The notes below the pieces were generated by a model. It worked only from the letters and a program-made list of their open reading frames with translations, ran no database searches and was not told the DNA's origin. This document shows, piece after piece, positions 26,611-35,601 of a DNA stretch of 64,000 bases. Source of the stretch: Streptomyces sp. SAI-135 (GTDB lineage: Bacteria; Actinomycetota; Actinomycetes; Streptomycetales; Streptomycetaceae); the NCBI RefSeq assembly GCF_029893805.1, contig NZ_JARXYP010000002.1, forward strand, positions 434,001 to 498,000, given 5' to 3'. Each line of letters starts with the position of its first letter. Positions within the stretch are counted from its first letter, which is position 1. The translations under genes and the position numbers were made by a program.

Positions 26611-27222
26611 GTGGTGCGATCGAACCGGAACGGGCACGGCTCGGAGGACAGGGTCCCGGATCCCGGGGACAGGTTGACTCTGTTGAGGTGGCACCTTGAC
26701 CGGTACGACCGGCTTCGTGCCTCCACAGCCTCCAGGGCTTCTGTCGTACTCAGTGCCGGGGCCATCCTGTCCGCCGGCAACGCCGTTGTCCTGGCCCGCC
26801 TCATCGACAGCCCTGACTCGGGACTCAGCAGCGCGACCACGCTGGCCTTCGGCCTCGGGCTATTGCTCAGTGTCGGGCTCGTCGTATTGTCGTTGACTTT
26901 GGCAACCGGAGTCTTGGTCACACCCAAGCCCAGCCGGGACACCTTCATGGACGCCCGGAACCTCCCTGCGGCCCTGGTCTTCAACCCCACCGACACCGTT
27001 CGCGAGTTGGAGTCCTATGAAGATTTCAGATCCAGCGTAGAAAGCCAGTCCTACCAGGCGATACTCGCGGCGGCGCAGATTGAGTTGTGGATCGGGATAC
27101 GCCAGCACCGTCACCGGTACCTACGGCTACGCGCCGCAACCCGAGTCCTGCGCTGGGCTGCCGTCGTGTTCGTCGTATCCCTCACCGGATTCGTCATCGC
27201 CATGCTGAGCAAATCGCTGTGA
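26611..27222 (+). CDS. Three-helix membrane protein, Pycsar/SLATT-effector-like
   Basis: About 203 residues from a GTG at 26611 (or 26614) behind AGGAGG. After a hydrophilic lead comes RWHLDRYDRLRASTASRASV and then TM1 (about 44-66). TM2 spans 75-104 and TM3 is C-terminal (AAVVFVVSLTGFVIAML, about 180-200). Between TM2 and TM3 is a cytoplasmic helical region with FNPTDTVRELESYEDFRSSV. The RxxxKAS-like entry into TM1 and this layout recall the membrane effectors of Pycsar (PycTM) and SLATT-type systems, which disrupt the membrane when triggered. No cyclase gene is adjacent. It is divergent from the 1598-residue protein with a 231-bp shared gap, so linkage is likely but not certain. Confidence 0.7.
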   Translation: MVRSNRNGHGSEDRVPDPGDRLTLLRWHLDRYDRLRASTASRASVVLSAGAILSAGNAVVLARLIDSPDSGLSSATTLAFGLGLLLSVGLVVLSLTLATGVLVTPKPSRDTFMDARNLPAALVFNPTDTVRELESYEDFRSSVESQSYQAILAAAQIELWIGIRQHRHRYLRLRAATRVLRWAAVVFVVSLTGFVIAMLSKSL

Positions 27223-27288
27223 ACCGCGCCCACTCGGTTGGGTGGTGGAGTGAATTTCCGCGACCCCCGGCGTTTTTCACAGGCACAG

Positions 27289-27317
27289 CGTCAGGCTGGC
27301 CATGGCGAAGCCTGGCG
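27289..27317. terminator. Hairpin between convergent genes
   Basis: CGTCAGGCT (27289-27297) pairs with AGCCTGGCG (27309-27317, one G-T) between the membrane-protein gene and the HAF-repeat gene. Confidence 0.5.
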
Positions 27318-27355
27318 TCCGCCCGCGTAGGCGAGCCCCAGGCGGGTGGGCGGGG

Positions 27356-28551
27356 CTACGGCCGCCAGATCACCGCGGTGCTCGTGGAGCTTCCCGGTGT
27401 CGGGAAGGTGATCCGGACGCCGACGGCCACGCCGGCGTTGTTGATCGACGTGGCGTAGGAGTTGCTGCCGTCCGGTGTCACGTCCAGTTCGGTCAGGCTC
27501 CCGTCGGCCTCGTAGCGAAGGGCGAAGCGGTGCTGATCGGACGGGACCATGACCCCGGTGTGCCCGACGGAGACACCGGCGTCGTTGACGGCGACGGCCG
27601 TGGTGTATTCGTACGCGGAACCGATCGCCGTGGCGGTTCCGTCGGGGCTCCAGCTCGTGGCGGTGTAGTCGATGTTGTCCGCTCCGAGCTGCCAGCCGAC
27701 GACTGTGCCCAAAGCGTTGATGGCGTTCGCGTTCGAGTGCGGGCCCAGGTCCGTGACGGTGCCGTCGGCACCCCAGGTCACGGAGCGGGACTGGTTCCTC
27801 GTGCCACCGGTCGGCACGGCCCCCCGCGCGACTACGGTGCCGGCGTCGTTGATCTGGACGACCCACGCGGTGGAGTAGGCCGAGGTGGGGTCGAGTGGGA
27901 CCGGAGTGCCGTCCGGGAGCCACTTCACGGGGTGATAGGCGCTGTAGTCCGAGAAGGACACACCGGCGACCGTGCCCGAGCTGTTGACCGAGAGGGCGAA
28001 GGCGAGGGTGTCACCCGGGAGCGGTGCGAGTTGGACGGCCTGGCCGTCCGGGAGCCACTTCACGGCGTGGTAGGTCCCGCCGAGCGCGGACTCTCCCACC
28101 GCTGTGCCGGTGCGGCTCATCGCGCGGAAGACGGTCCAGGTGTCGCCGGGCAGGGGCTGCAGTTGGGTGACCGTGCCGTCGGGCGCCCAGCGCACGGTGT
28201 GGCTCCCCGACCAGCCGGCGGCGGTCCCGTCGTCGCTGACGGCTTCGGCATAGCCCATCGGGTCGCCGGGCAGCAGCGGGAGTGTCGTGGGGCTGAGGTC
28301 CGGGTTCCAACGGTAGGAGACAGCTGGTTGTTGGAGCCCTGGGTGTGGCCGACGATCACCCCGTTGTCGTTGACTGCGGCGGGGTAGCTCGAGGTGGCGC
28401 CGGGCGGGAGGGGCAGGTCGGCGGCCATGTTGGCCGTCGAGCCGGCGCCGGCCGACGCGCTGACGGCCGAGGCCAGCGTGAGGGTACAGACGGTGGCCAG
28501 GGTGAGAGTGGCTGCGCCCGCGGACCGCAGGGCTCTGATGCCGATGCTCAT
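27356..28551 (-). pseudogene. Secreted HAF-repeat protein with a frameshift
   Basis: A signal peptide (start MSIGIRALRSAGAATLTLAT, ending ASAGA) and the first repeat (YPAAVNDNGVIVGHTQGSNN) are in one frame. The rest (SYRWNPDLSPTTLPLLPGDP onward to VIWRP) is in another, with the switch near 28315-28330. Six to seven beta-propeller-like repeats of the HAF type follow (for example AEAVSDDGTAAGWSG, YATSINNAGVAVG). Such proteins are exported and of unknown function. The single-base shift is either a real inactivation or an assembly error; the reading frame after it is intact to the stop. An upstream ATG at 28581 is an alternative start. Confidence 0.75.
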
Positions 28552-28979
28552 GACGCGAATTCCCCGTCTCGTGGACTTCATCGGAATGGCACGGTGGTGG
28601 TGCTGTGTCACGTCGCGCATGGAGCGTTCCTGTGGGCAACCCCGCTCGCCCCACAGGAACTTCACTCAGTCTTCACCACGTGGGGCGCGGTCGCAGCCGG
28701 ACGCTGGGTTCGTTGACGGGAACCGTCCGGTTCTCGGGGCCGACGTCGAGGCGGACCACGGCGTGACGCTGGTCTGACGGAACACTCCCGCGTCGATGGC
28801 ATCCCCAGAAGTGGTGCAATGACCCGGAAGGCGCGGGTGCCCGGGCCGCAGAGGTGCTGCCGTCCGTCACGGAGGACAGGGAAACACCTGGTCGATCCCT
28901 CGCCGCCAAGCGATGAGTTTCGTGACGCCCCCAGGTCTGCCTGTCAGACCGTCCCCATCGCGTCCGCATCGGAGTCGCC
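28552..28979. other. Divergent gap with a C-terminal coding remnant
   Basis: The gap lies between the leftward HAF gene and the rightward peptidase. On the minus strand at 28673-28777 a GC3-rich frame ends at a stop and reads HAVVRLDVGPENRTVPVNEP then SVRLRPRPTW. It has no start and looks like the tail of a lost gene. The rest shows no recognisable feature beyond presumed promoters. Confidence 0.35.
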
Positions 28980-29648
28980 TTGAAACTTCTTCTCACGTCG
29001 GCGGGTATTACCAACCCGAGCATCCATGCTGCCCTTGTGCAGCTGCTGGGCAAGCCGATCGCCGAGTCGGCTGCCCTGTGTATCCCCACTGCGGGCTACG
29101 GGCACCCGATGGGTGGCCCGGCGGCGGCCTGGCGTTTCATCAGCGGACAGTCCCGCCTGCCCATGTGCGGCCTGGGGTGGAGATCGTTGGGGGTGCTGGA
29201 GCTGACCGCGCTTTCCAGCATCGGGGAGGAGCGTTGGATTCCCTGGGTCCAGGAGGCGGACGTCCTGCTGGTGAACGGCGGCGATGCACTGTATCTGGCG
29301 CACTGGATGCGCCAGTGCGGACTGGCGGACTTCCTGCCGTCACTGCCCGACAAGGTCTGGGTGGGGCTCAGCGCCGGGAGCATGGTGATGACACCCCGCA
29401 TCGGGGAGTCCTTCGTCGAGTGGAAGGCGCCCACCGGCGACGACAGCGCGCTGGGCGTCGTCGGTTTCTCCATCTTCCCGCACGTGGATCACGTCGACCT
29501 GCCGGAGAACACCATGGCCGCAGCGCAGAGGTGGGCGAGCGGTCTGCCGAATCCGGCGTACGCGATCGACGACGACACCGCCATCACGGTGGTCGACGGT
29601 GCGCTGGAGGTCGTCTCCGAGGGCACATGGAGACACTTCCCCGCCTGA
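28980..29648 (+). CDS. Peptidase E-like (family S51) protein
   Basis: A 222-residue cytosolic protein of the S51 / PepE group with the type 1 glutamine amidotransferase-like fold. It begins MKLLLTSAGITNPSIHAALV. VQEADVLLVNGGDALYL precedes the nucleophile Ser in VGLSAGSMVM, and His occurs in FPHVDHVDLP. PepE hydrolyses alpha-aspartyl dipeptides; S51 members also include cyanophycinases, so the substrate is open. The TTG start at 28980 is supported by GGAG 5 bases upstream. It stands alone. Confidence 0.88.
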   Translation: MKLLLTSAGITNPSIHAALVQLLGKPIAESAALCIPTAGYGHPMGGPAAAWRFISGQSRLPMCGLGWRSLGVLELTALSSIGEERWIPWVQEADVLLVNGGDALYLAHWMRQCGLADFLPSLPDKVWVGLSAGSMVMTPRIGESFVEWKAPTGDDSALGVVGFSIFPHVDHVDLPENTMAAAQRWASGLPNPAYAIDDDTAITVVDGALEVVSEGTWRHFPA

Positions 29649-29821
29649 GCAAGCGACGATACGGCCCGTTGGCCCCTCACCACCAGCGCAGCGTTCGGGC
29701 CCACGAGACTCCTGGTGACCGATCACCCGTTGTCGCATGTCGTTTCAGGCGCGAGAACTACGTTGTCGGGATCGGGAGTTGGGGGCCCTCGGTGTCAGTG
29801 GGTCCTGGCATGATCGCGGTC

Positions 29822-30607
29822 ATGACCACTCCCTTCACGGAAGAGCTCGTTCTGAGGGCGGCCGAGAAGCATGGCGTTCCCGTGCCGGTAGCGCAGGAAC
29901 TGCTCTCCGGCTCCCGACCGTGCCTTCACCTGCTCCCCATCCAGTGCCTGACGCCCGCTCAGCAGCACGAGGCCCGTCCCGCCGCGCGCACGGGAGGCCT
30001 CCCCCGCCTGCCCGACGGCGTGGACTGGCCCGATGGGCGCAGTCCTCTGGTGCTGACCGTCGATTGTGCGGCGCTCCCTCGCGAAGCCCTCGACATCGCA
30101 CTGCCATCCGACGGGAGCCTGTTGTTCTTCACCCAGATCGAATACGAGCCGGAGTCGTCGGTGGTGCTCCACGTTCCCGCCGACGTGCGGACCACACAAC
30201 GCTCGGCGGCGTATGAGCTCGACGGCGAGCCGGAGGAGGTCAAGGTCTACCAGCCGGATGATCTGTATCCGGTACCGGGACTGACCGTCTCACACGATTG
30301 GCGCGACGCCCCGGCGACCAGCGCGTTCGTGGAAGGCAGCGCGGACCGCGACGACATCCTGGACGATTTCGAGGACGCCGTGCGCGAAGGGGCAGCGGGG
30401 GGTGCCTCGCGCGGAATCGCCGTCCAACTCGGCGGTTTCTCCACCCCTTGGCAGTCACCACCCGACGAAGGCGACCTCGTCCTCCTTGCACAGATACACG
30501 GACAGTCGATCGACCCCCACGTCTACACCCAGACCCTCATTGTCGGCACCCGCGAAGACATCGCCGCGTGCCGATACGAAGCCCTGGAGTTCGAGCAGCA
30601 GGTCTAG
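29822..30607 (+). CDS. DUF1963 (YwqG-like) protein
   Basis: A 261-residue cytosolic protein of the DUF1963 family. Typical features are a LPRLPDGVDWPDGRSPLVLT segment, followed by the strand block DGSLLFFTQIEYEP and late QIHGQSIDP. Members are widespread and uncharacterised. The ATG at 29822 (MTTPFTEELVLRAAEKHG) is preferred; another in-frame ATG lies at 29810, and neither has a strong ribosome site. No functional link to neighbours is apparent. Confidence 0.78.
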   Translation: MTTPFTEELVLRAAEKHGVPVPVAQELLSGSRPCLHLLPIQCLTPAQQHEARPAARTGGLPRLPDGVDWPDGRSPLVLTVDCAALPREALDIALPSDGSLLFFTQIEYEPESSVVLHVPADVRTTQRSAAYELDGEPEEVKVYQPDDLYPVPGLTVSHDWRDAPATSAFVEGSADRDDILDDFEDAVREGAAGGASRGIAVQLGGFSTPWQSPPDEGDLVLLAQIHGQSIDPHVYTQTLIVGTREDIAACRYEALEFEQQV

Positions 30608-31114
30608 TGAACGGCATCCTCCGCTGTGTCGTCGAGCGCACGACGGGGTCATCTCTGTCAGGCCCGGCAGCGCGCAGCCGACCAGGATCGCGCGCCCGGA
30701 CTGCCGGCGCAGCGACAGTACGGCGCCGAGGCGTGCCTGTCCGCCGGGTAGGGCACCGGCATCGTGCGGGCGGTGCCGTGCTGCGCTGTGACCAGCGGCC
30801 CAGCGATGTCGGTGGGAACGGGAGGCATCGCACCACCGCGAGCGGGTGAGTGCGCGAGGCCGTCGGAACCGCGGACAAGCGACCGAACTGTTCGGGTGAG
30901 CACAAATGCCTTGGTCTGCTGGGCCAACGAGCTCGGCGCCATCGCCGAGCTGAGGTTCGTCCTCCGCGACGACGGTCCTCCTGCCGCGGGCGCGGCGGCG
31001 AGCTGCGACTACAAGGCGGCCCGTGAGCGACCCCCGGCCCGCCCTTCACGAAGAGCGCAACACCAACGAGCGGACCATCAGCAAGAGGAAGACCTGACAC
31101 GGCGCCGCCACCCA
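30608..31114. other. About 500 bp without an assignable gene
   Basis: Frames on both strands are open because of GC content. A minus-strand piece near 30660-30830 reads MPPVPTDIAGPLVTAQHGTA without a clear ribosome site or recognisable domain. I see no RNA gene or repeat; it is probably decayed sequence at the end of the leftward ABC operon. Confidence 0.3.
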
Positions 31115-31690
31115 CTACCGCCTCGGTCCCGCGACGGCGTAGGCCGCGCAGCCGACGACCGTGAGGGCCAGGGCCGTCCAGGTGCCCGCTGCCGTGCCGG
31201 GAGGCAGCAGCATCCACACCGCCACCTCCATCGGCACACTCGTCGGGGGCGGGGCGAAGAACGAGAACGACAGCCAGGCGAACGGCAGCGTCCATGCGTA
31301 CTGGCCGCCCCAGAGCGCCGCGCCCAGGGCGACCAGGCCCATCAGGCCCGCGCTGTCCCGGACGACGAACGCGGTGGTGGCCATGGGCGCGCCCATGGTC
31401 TGCACGGTCAGCAGTGCCGCGGCGACGACCACGCCGGCAAGCAGCACGTGCCCCGTTCTGCGGGGTACCCAGCGGATCGCGGCCGTCCGGTCCAACGCCA
31501 GGTCCTGCCCGCCGAGCCCGATCGAGAAGGCCATCGCCCCCGTGGCGAGGACGAGCACGGGCAGCCGTGGATCAACGGGGTCCGCCCCCTCGTGCCGGGC
31601 GAGTGCCCACACCGCTGCCACTCCGATCACCACCGCGGCGAGCGAGGCGGGAACCTGACGCGAGCGGGCGTACAGCGTCAGCCATCTCAC
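31115..31690 (-). CDS. ABC-exporter-associated membrane protein
   Basis: A 191-residue protein with about five to six hydrophobic helices (ASLAAVVIGVAAVWAL; GHVLLAGVVVAAALLTVQ; GLMGLVALGAALWGGQ; TWTALALTVVGCAAYAVA). It is the last gene of the ECF operon, overlapping the permease gene by 4 bp. It probably acts as a second permease subunit of the exporter. No motif defines the substrate. Confidence 0.7.
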   Translation of the reverse strand: MRWLTLYARSRQVPASLAAVVIGVAAVWALARHEGADPVDPRLPVLVLATGAMAFSIGLGGQDLALDRTAAIRWVPRRTGHVLLAGVVVAAALLTVQTMGAPMATTAFVVRDSAGLMGLVALGAALWGGQYAWTLPFAWLSFSFFAPPPTSVPMEVAVWMLLPPGTAAGTWTALALTVVGCAAYAVAGPRR

Positions 31691-33084
31691 CGGGACGCAC
31701 CGCCGGACAGCACCTCGAACGGATCACCCTCGCAGGAGAGCGCGGCGGCGCGCATCGCGTTGATCCGTGCGGCCTGCTCGGACCGAGGAAGCGCCGTGAG
31801 TTTCTCCCACACCGGGCGGGTCTCGGATTCGACTTCGCGGCGCATCCGTGCCGGCGTGCCGCGCAGCGGCTTGAGGTCCCCCAGGACCCAGCCCGCCGCG
31901 ATGGTCTGCGCGTAGTCGTCTCCCCCGAAGCTGCCCCAGCCGACCGGGGTGCACCCTGGCACCATGCCCTTGGCGATCAGGGCGCGGGTCAGCTCCCCGC
32001 CCTTCGCGGCGGCGACGATGGCGTCGTCGAAGTCGAGGAGCACGGTCTTGCGAGACCACTGCGGTGTGGAGCCCTCCGGCAGTACGGCGGTGTTCTCCCG
32101 GACCGAGAGCGGCGCCTGATCACCCAGGACACCGTGCAGCAGCCGCAGCGCCTCCTTGCCGGGACCCGCGAGGTCCGCGAGTCGTGCCTGCTGCGTCTTT
32201 GTCACGCACACCGGTCCGTCGCACACCAGCTCCGCAGCGGCCTCGTCGACGACGTACATCCGGCGCGGATCGGAGGGGAGGATGAGCAGGGCGACCGTCG
32301 CGCCCGCCAGGACGGGCGCCAGGGCGGCCAGCCGGGCGCGCGGGGTCGCGGCGACGAGCAGCGCGAAGCCGGTCACGGCCATGCCGAGCAGCCAGATCGT
32401 CTGCCCGACGTGCACGGAGGCAGAGAGCGTGACGAACGCCTCGCGCACCTCCTCCACGGTTGGTGACAGCAGCGAGATCCGGTTCGGCTCCGTGCTCGTG
32501 AACCCGTCCGCCGTGTTCGTCTGCGTCCGGCCCAGCGACATGTGCATGAGGGCTGTGAAGACGAAGGCGCTCATGGCCAGCGCGGGCGGGGTGAGCGGGG
32601 ACGGCAGGGCCCTCCCGGCCCCCATGCCCAGCACCGACCCCGCGACGAGGAAGAGTGCCCCCACCAGCGAGACCGGCAGCCACCCCACGTGCGTGTACTC
32701 GGTGTGGGCGAGCACCTGGACCCCGCCCACGAGGACGAGGAACGCGAAAGCCGAGGCCAGCGTGATCGCCGTCGCGCCCGCCAGGGTGGCCGCGCGGTGC
32801 CGGGCCGGGCGCGGTGTGCTCGTCAGCAGTTCGGACATCTTCGAGCGGTGATCGCGCAGCCCCTGCAGCGCCCCGAGCCCCACGGCGAGCGGCCACAGGT
32901 AGAACAGCAGGCCGCGGGTCCACAGGGCCAGTGGTGTCCACTGGGCCGTCCATGCCGTGGTGCCGTTCCACCAGGCGCCGTCCAGCAGGTACAGGAACGC
33001 CAGCGCCGGCACCAGGACCACGACGCCCGCCCATGGGGCGACCGAACGCCTCAACTCGATACGCAGGACGCTGCCGTTCACCAC
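31687..33084 (-). CDS. ABC transporter permease
   Basis: A 465-residue membrane protein. The N-terminus MVNGSVLRIELRRSVAPWAG followed by a helix is typical of ABC-2-type permeases. Several helices run to about residue 270 (WTRGLLFYLWPLAVGLGALQ; ALAMSAFVFTALMHMSL). The C-terminal 190 residues look soluble and include VVDEAAAELVCDGPVCVTKT and repeated Cys, probably an extracytoplasmic domain. It would form the pore for the ATPase encoded just upstream. A GTG start overlaps the ATPase stop by 7 bp. Substrate unknown. Confidence 0.78.
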   Translation of the reverse strand: MVNGSVLRIELRRSVAPWAGVVVLVPALAFLYLLDGAWWNGTTAWTAQWTPLALWTRGLLFYLWPLAVGLGALQGLRDHRSKMSELLTSTPRPARHRAATLAGATAITLASAFAFLVLVGGVQVLAHTEYTHVGWLPVSLVGALFLVAGSVLGMGAGRALPSPLTPPALAMSAFVFTALMHMSLGRTQTNTADGFTSTEPNRISLLSPTVEEVREAFVTLSASVHVGQTIWLLGMAVTGFALLVAATPRARLAALAPVLAGATVALLILPSDPRRMYVVDEAAAELVCDGPVCVTKTQQARLADLAGPGKEALRLLHGVLGDQAPLSVRENTAVLPEGSTPQWSRKTVLLDFDDAIVAAAKGGELTRALIAKGMVPGCTPVGWGSFGGDDYAQTIAAGWVLGDLKPLRGTPARMRREVESETRPVWEKLTALPRSEQAARINAMRAAALSCEGDPFEVLSGGASR

Positions 33085-33887
33085 GTGCCCCTTCCCTGCT
33101 CGGGATTGAGCAGCAGGGCCGAGTAGCCGCGCTCCAGCGGGTTGTCCCCCACGTGTTCGGGGCCGCCCACCGAGGCCAGCTCATCCGGAGGGCCCTGGAA
33201 GACCAGCCGACCCTCGTTGAAGAGCACCACGTCGGTGCAGGCGGCGGCGACGTCCTCCACCAGATGAGTCGAGACGAGCACGCAGGTGTCCCTGCCCAAC
33301 TCCTGCAGCAGCTCGCGGAAGCGCAGCCGCTGCGCCGGGTCCAGGCCGACCGTCGGCTCGTCGAGGAGCAGGATCGTCGGGTCGTTGACGATGGCCTGGG
33401 CGATGCCGACCCTGCGCACCATGCCGCCCGACAGGGCCTTCATCCTCTCGTCGGCGCGGTCCGCCAGACCCACCCGCTCCACCGCGCGCTGCACCGCCGC
33501 GGGGATGTCCGCTTTGGGCACCTCCTTCAGCCACGCCATGTACTCGACGAACTCGCGCACCGTGAAGCGCTTGTAGTAGCCGAACTCCTGCGGCAGATAG
33601 CCGATCCGGCGGCGCACCGCACGGTGTTCGCCCCCGCCGGCCACGGATTCGCCGAGCAGCTCCAGGCTGCCCTCGGTGGGTCGCAGTACGGTGGCCAGCG
33701 TCCGGATGAGAGTGGTCTTGCCCGCCCCGTTCGGGCCGAGCAGTCCGTGGACGCCGGTGCCCAGCGACAGGTCCAGGCCGTCGACGGCCATCCGTTTCCT
33801 GCCGACCCTGACCTTCAGACCGGTGGCCTGGATCTGCCAGGCGTAGGGCGTCGGTGCGATGTCGGCCGCGCTCACGGCGGTCGTCAT
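33078..33887 (-). CDS. ABC transporter ATP-binding protein
   Basis: A 269-residue ATPase. Walker A is GPNGAGKTT (about 51-59), Q loop LPQEFGYYK, signature LSGGMVRRVGIAQ, Walker B ILLLDEPTVGLDP, and switch His in VLVSTHLVEDV. It resembles DrrA/bacitracin-type export ATPases. It powers the permeases encoded downstream. ATG at 33887 follows AAAGGAC. It sits in the ECF sigma / zinc-finger operon, suggesting an envelope-stress or peptide-antibiotic response. Confidence 0.9.
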   Translation of the reverse strand: MTTAVSAADIAPTPYAWQIQATGLKVRVGRKRMAVDGLDLSLGTGVHGLLGPNGAGKTTLIRTLATVLRPTEGSLELLGESVAGGGEHRAVRRRIGYLPQEFGYYKRFTVREFVEYMAWLKEVPKADIPAAVQRAVERVGLADRADERMKALSGGMVRRVGIAQAIVNDPTILLLDEPTVGLDPAQRLRFRELLQELGRDTCVLVSTHLVEDVAAACTDVVLFNEGRLVFQGPPDELASVGGPEHVGDNPLERGYSALLLNPEQGRGTW

Positions 33888-33919
33888 GTGGTGGTCCTTT
33901 CGCATGTTCTTTCCGATGG

Positions 33920-34738
33920 TCATCGATGAGCTCCCAGCACGGTGTACGCGCCTCTGCGGGCGATCACGACACCGATACCGACCGCGAGGATGAGCCCCCA
34001 CGCGGGCAAACCGCCCGTCTGCAGAGCGAAGGCCGTACGGCTGGTGGCCAGCGTCGGAACCACGACCACGGCGGCCCAGACGGTGGCCAGCACGACGGCT
34101 GCGCGCCGCACACCGACGACACCGCCGAGCGCCAGGGTCATCGAGGTGAAGGCCAGACAGGGCAGCAGCCACTGGGCCACCATCACCCCCGTCGCCCAAC
34201 CGCCCACCGCCAGCACGGGGACGACCACGGCGAGCACGGACGCGGTGCGTCGCAACACCAGATAGAGCCCGGCCCTGGGAACCGAGGCCGTCAGTTCGTA
34301 CGCCGGGTCCAGACCGCGCGACCAGCACGCCGCCACGCCGAGCACCGGCAGGACCGGCGCGAACAGCAGCACCAACGACACCTCGCCGGAGCCCGTGCCG
34401 GACAGATCGAGCAGCAGGGCGGCCAGCGTCACGCCCACGACCATGGCCAGCCACGGCACCATCGCCGGCGTCATCCACCGCGACAGCGGCGCCGACCAGC
34501 GCCGTCGGCGCGGCATCGGGGCCGTGACCGCGAGTTGGGGCTCCAGGCCGGACCACACGGTGTCGACCAGTGACGTAACGGCGGGCACCCCGGCAGCGAC
34601 AGCGGCAGACAACCGGTCGCGGCACACCCGGCACATCTCCAGATGCGCCTCCACGGCCCACACCTCGTCGGCCAACAGGTCCGCGCCGCCGCGCACATAG
34701 CCTTCGATGATCCGCATCGACGCGTGTTCCACACTCAT
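33920..34738 (-). CDS. Zinc-finger (zf-HC2) membrane protein, putative anti-sigma factor
   Basis: A 272-residue protein. Residues 1-45 form a ZAS-like zinc finger with the HxxxCxxC motif (EAHLEMCRVCRDRL). Six or so helices follow from about 90 to 265 (MVPWLAMVVGVTLAALLLDL, and so on), far more than the single helix of a standard anti-sigma factor. It probably holds the co-transcribed ECF sigma factor inactive. The multi-helix part could be a sensor or an exporter component. The ATG overlaps the sigma gene stop (ATGA). Confidence 0.82.
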   Translation of the reverse strand: MSVEHASMRIIEGYVRGGADLLADEVWAVEAHLEMCRVCRDRLSAAVAAGVPAVTSLVDTVWSGLEPQLAVTAPMPRRRRWSAPLSRWMTPAMVPWLAMVVGVTLAALLLDLSGTGSGEVSLVLLFAPVLPVLGVAACWSRGLDPAYELTASVPRAGLYLVLRRTASVLAVVVPVLAVGGWATGVMVAQWLLPCLAFTSMTLALGGVVGVRRAAVVLATVWAAVVVVPTLATSRTAFALQTGGLPAWGLILAVGIGVVIARRGAYTVLGAHR

Positions 34739-35295
34739 GCCAGCGCCCTCCGCATCTCGATACGGGCCCGGCGGGCACGGGTCTTGACCGTGCCTTCGGG
34801 CAGCCCGAGCAGCACCGCGGTCTCACGGACGGACAGCCCGTCGAGCACCATGGCCTGCAGTACCTGTCTCAACTCCGGCGCCAGGCACCTCAGTGCGTCC
34901 CCGACATCACCGTCGACGGTTCCCGCGAGCGCCGACTCCTCGGCAGCGGGCACCGCCTCGGGCACGGCAGCGGCCGGCGGTGGCTGCGCGTGGTGCGCCC
35001 TGCGCCTGAACGCGTCGACGAGGCGACGCGCCGCGATCGTCCACAGCCAACCGGTCGCCGTCCCCCCGACCGCGGCCCCGGCGAACGCACCCGCCGCGCG
35101 CCAGACCGCCAAGTAGGTCTCCTGCATGACCTCCGCGACGATCTGCTCGTCCTCGCACCGGCGGCGCAACCGCACCGCCATCCACGGTGACGTACGCCGG
35201 TACAACTCCTCGAACGCGGCACGGTCGCCTTTGGCCACCAGCCGGACGAGACGCTCCTCGTCCACCTCGTGCAGCGCTGCTCTGACTGATCTCAC
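34735..35295 (-). CDS. ECF-family RNA polymerase sigma factor
   Basis: A 186-residue sigma factor. Region 2 lies at about residues 12-80 (GDRAAFEELYRRTSPWMAVR, AEVMQETYLAVWRAAGAF) and region 4 at about 125-180 (RCLAPELRQVLQAMVLDGLS, then TAVLLGLPEGTVKTRARRAR). The GTG at 35295 (VRSVRAALHEVDEER) is chosen because it lies 8-9 bases after a CGTC -10 element, as in a leaderless transcript; the longer in-frame form would include the promoter itself. It heads a five-gene operon with a zinc-finger protein and an ABC exporter. Confidence 0.88.
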   Translation of the reverse strand: MRSVRAALHEVDEERLVRLVAKGDRAAFEELYRRTSPWMAVRLRRRCEDEQIVAEVMQETYLAVWRAAGAFAGAAVGGTATGWLWTIAARRLVDAFRRRAHHAQPPPAAAVPEAVPAAEESALAGTVDGDVGDALRCLAPELRQVLQAMVLDGLSVRETAVLLGLPEGTVKTRARRARIEMRRALA

Positions 35296-35303
35296 ACCTG
35301 CTA

Positions 35304-35327
35304 GACGCCCGGCCCGGACGACAGGTT
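35304..35327 (-). promoter_or_regulatory. ECF-type promoter, probably autoregulated
   Basis: On the minus strand AACC (35327-35324), a 16-bp spacer and CGTC (35307-35304) form the classic ECF promoter pattern. A start site about 8 bases on would fall at the GTG of the sigma gene, giving a leaderless mRNA. Confidence 0.55.
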
Positions 35328-35485
35328 TTCGCGGCGCCGTGATCCATGTCACACAGCAAGCCTTGCTGTCTCCGCCTTCGGGTCTTCGGTCGGCAGCGGC
35401 ACGCGAACGTCACGAACCAGGTCCACGCCGACCGGCTGGAGGGCTCCGTGCGCCGCGGCCAGTTCGAGCGACGAGGAACGCAGGA

Positions 35486-35534
35486 AGCCCCGTCGGGACA
35501 GGGTGACCACATGGGATCCCTGCCCCGACGGGGC
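35486..35534 (-). terminator. Terminator of the LPMO gene
   Basis: AGCCCCGTCGGGACAGGG (35486-35503) pairs with CCCTGCCCCGACGGGGCT (35517-35534) with one mismatch, between the LPMO stop and the sigma-factor promoter. Confidence 0.75.
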
Positions 35535-35601
35535 TCGGTCGGCCGGGCGGCGGGTTACCGGCGCCCGGCACAGGCCGGTGCCGTGTGCAGTGCGTGGCGG
35601 C

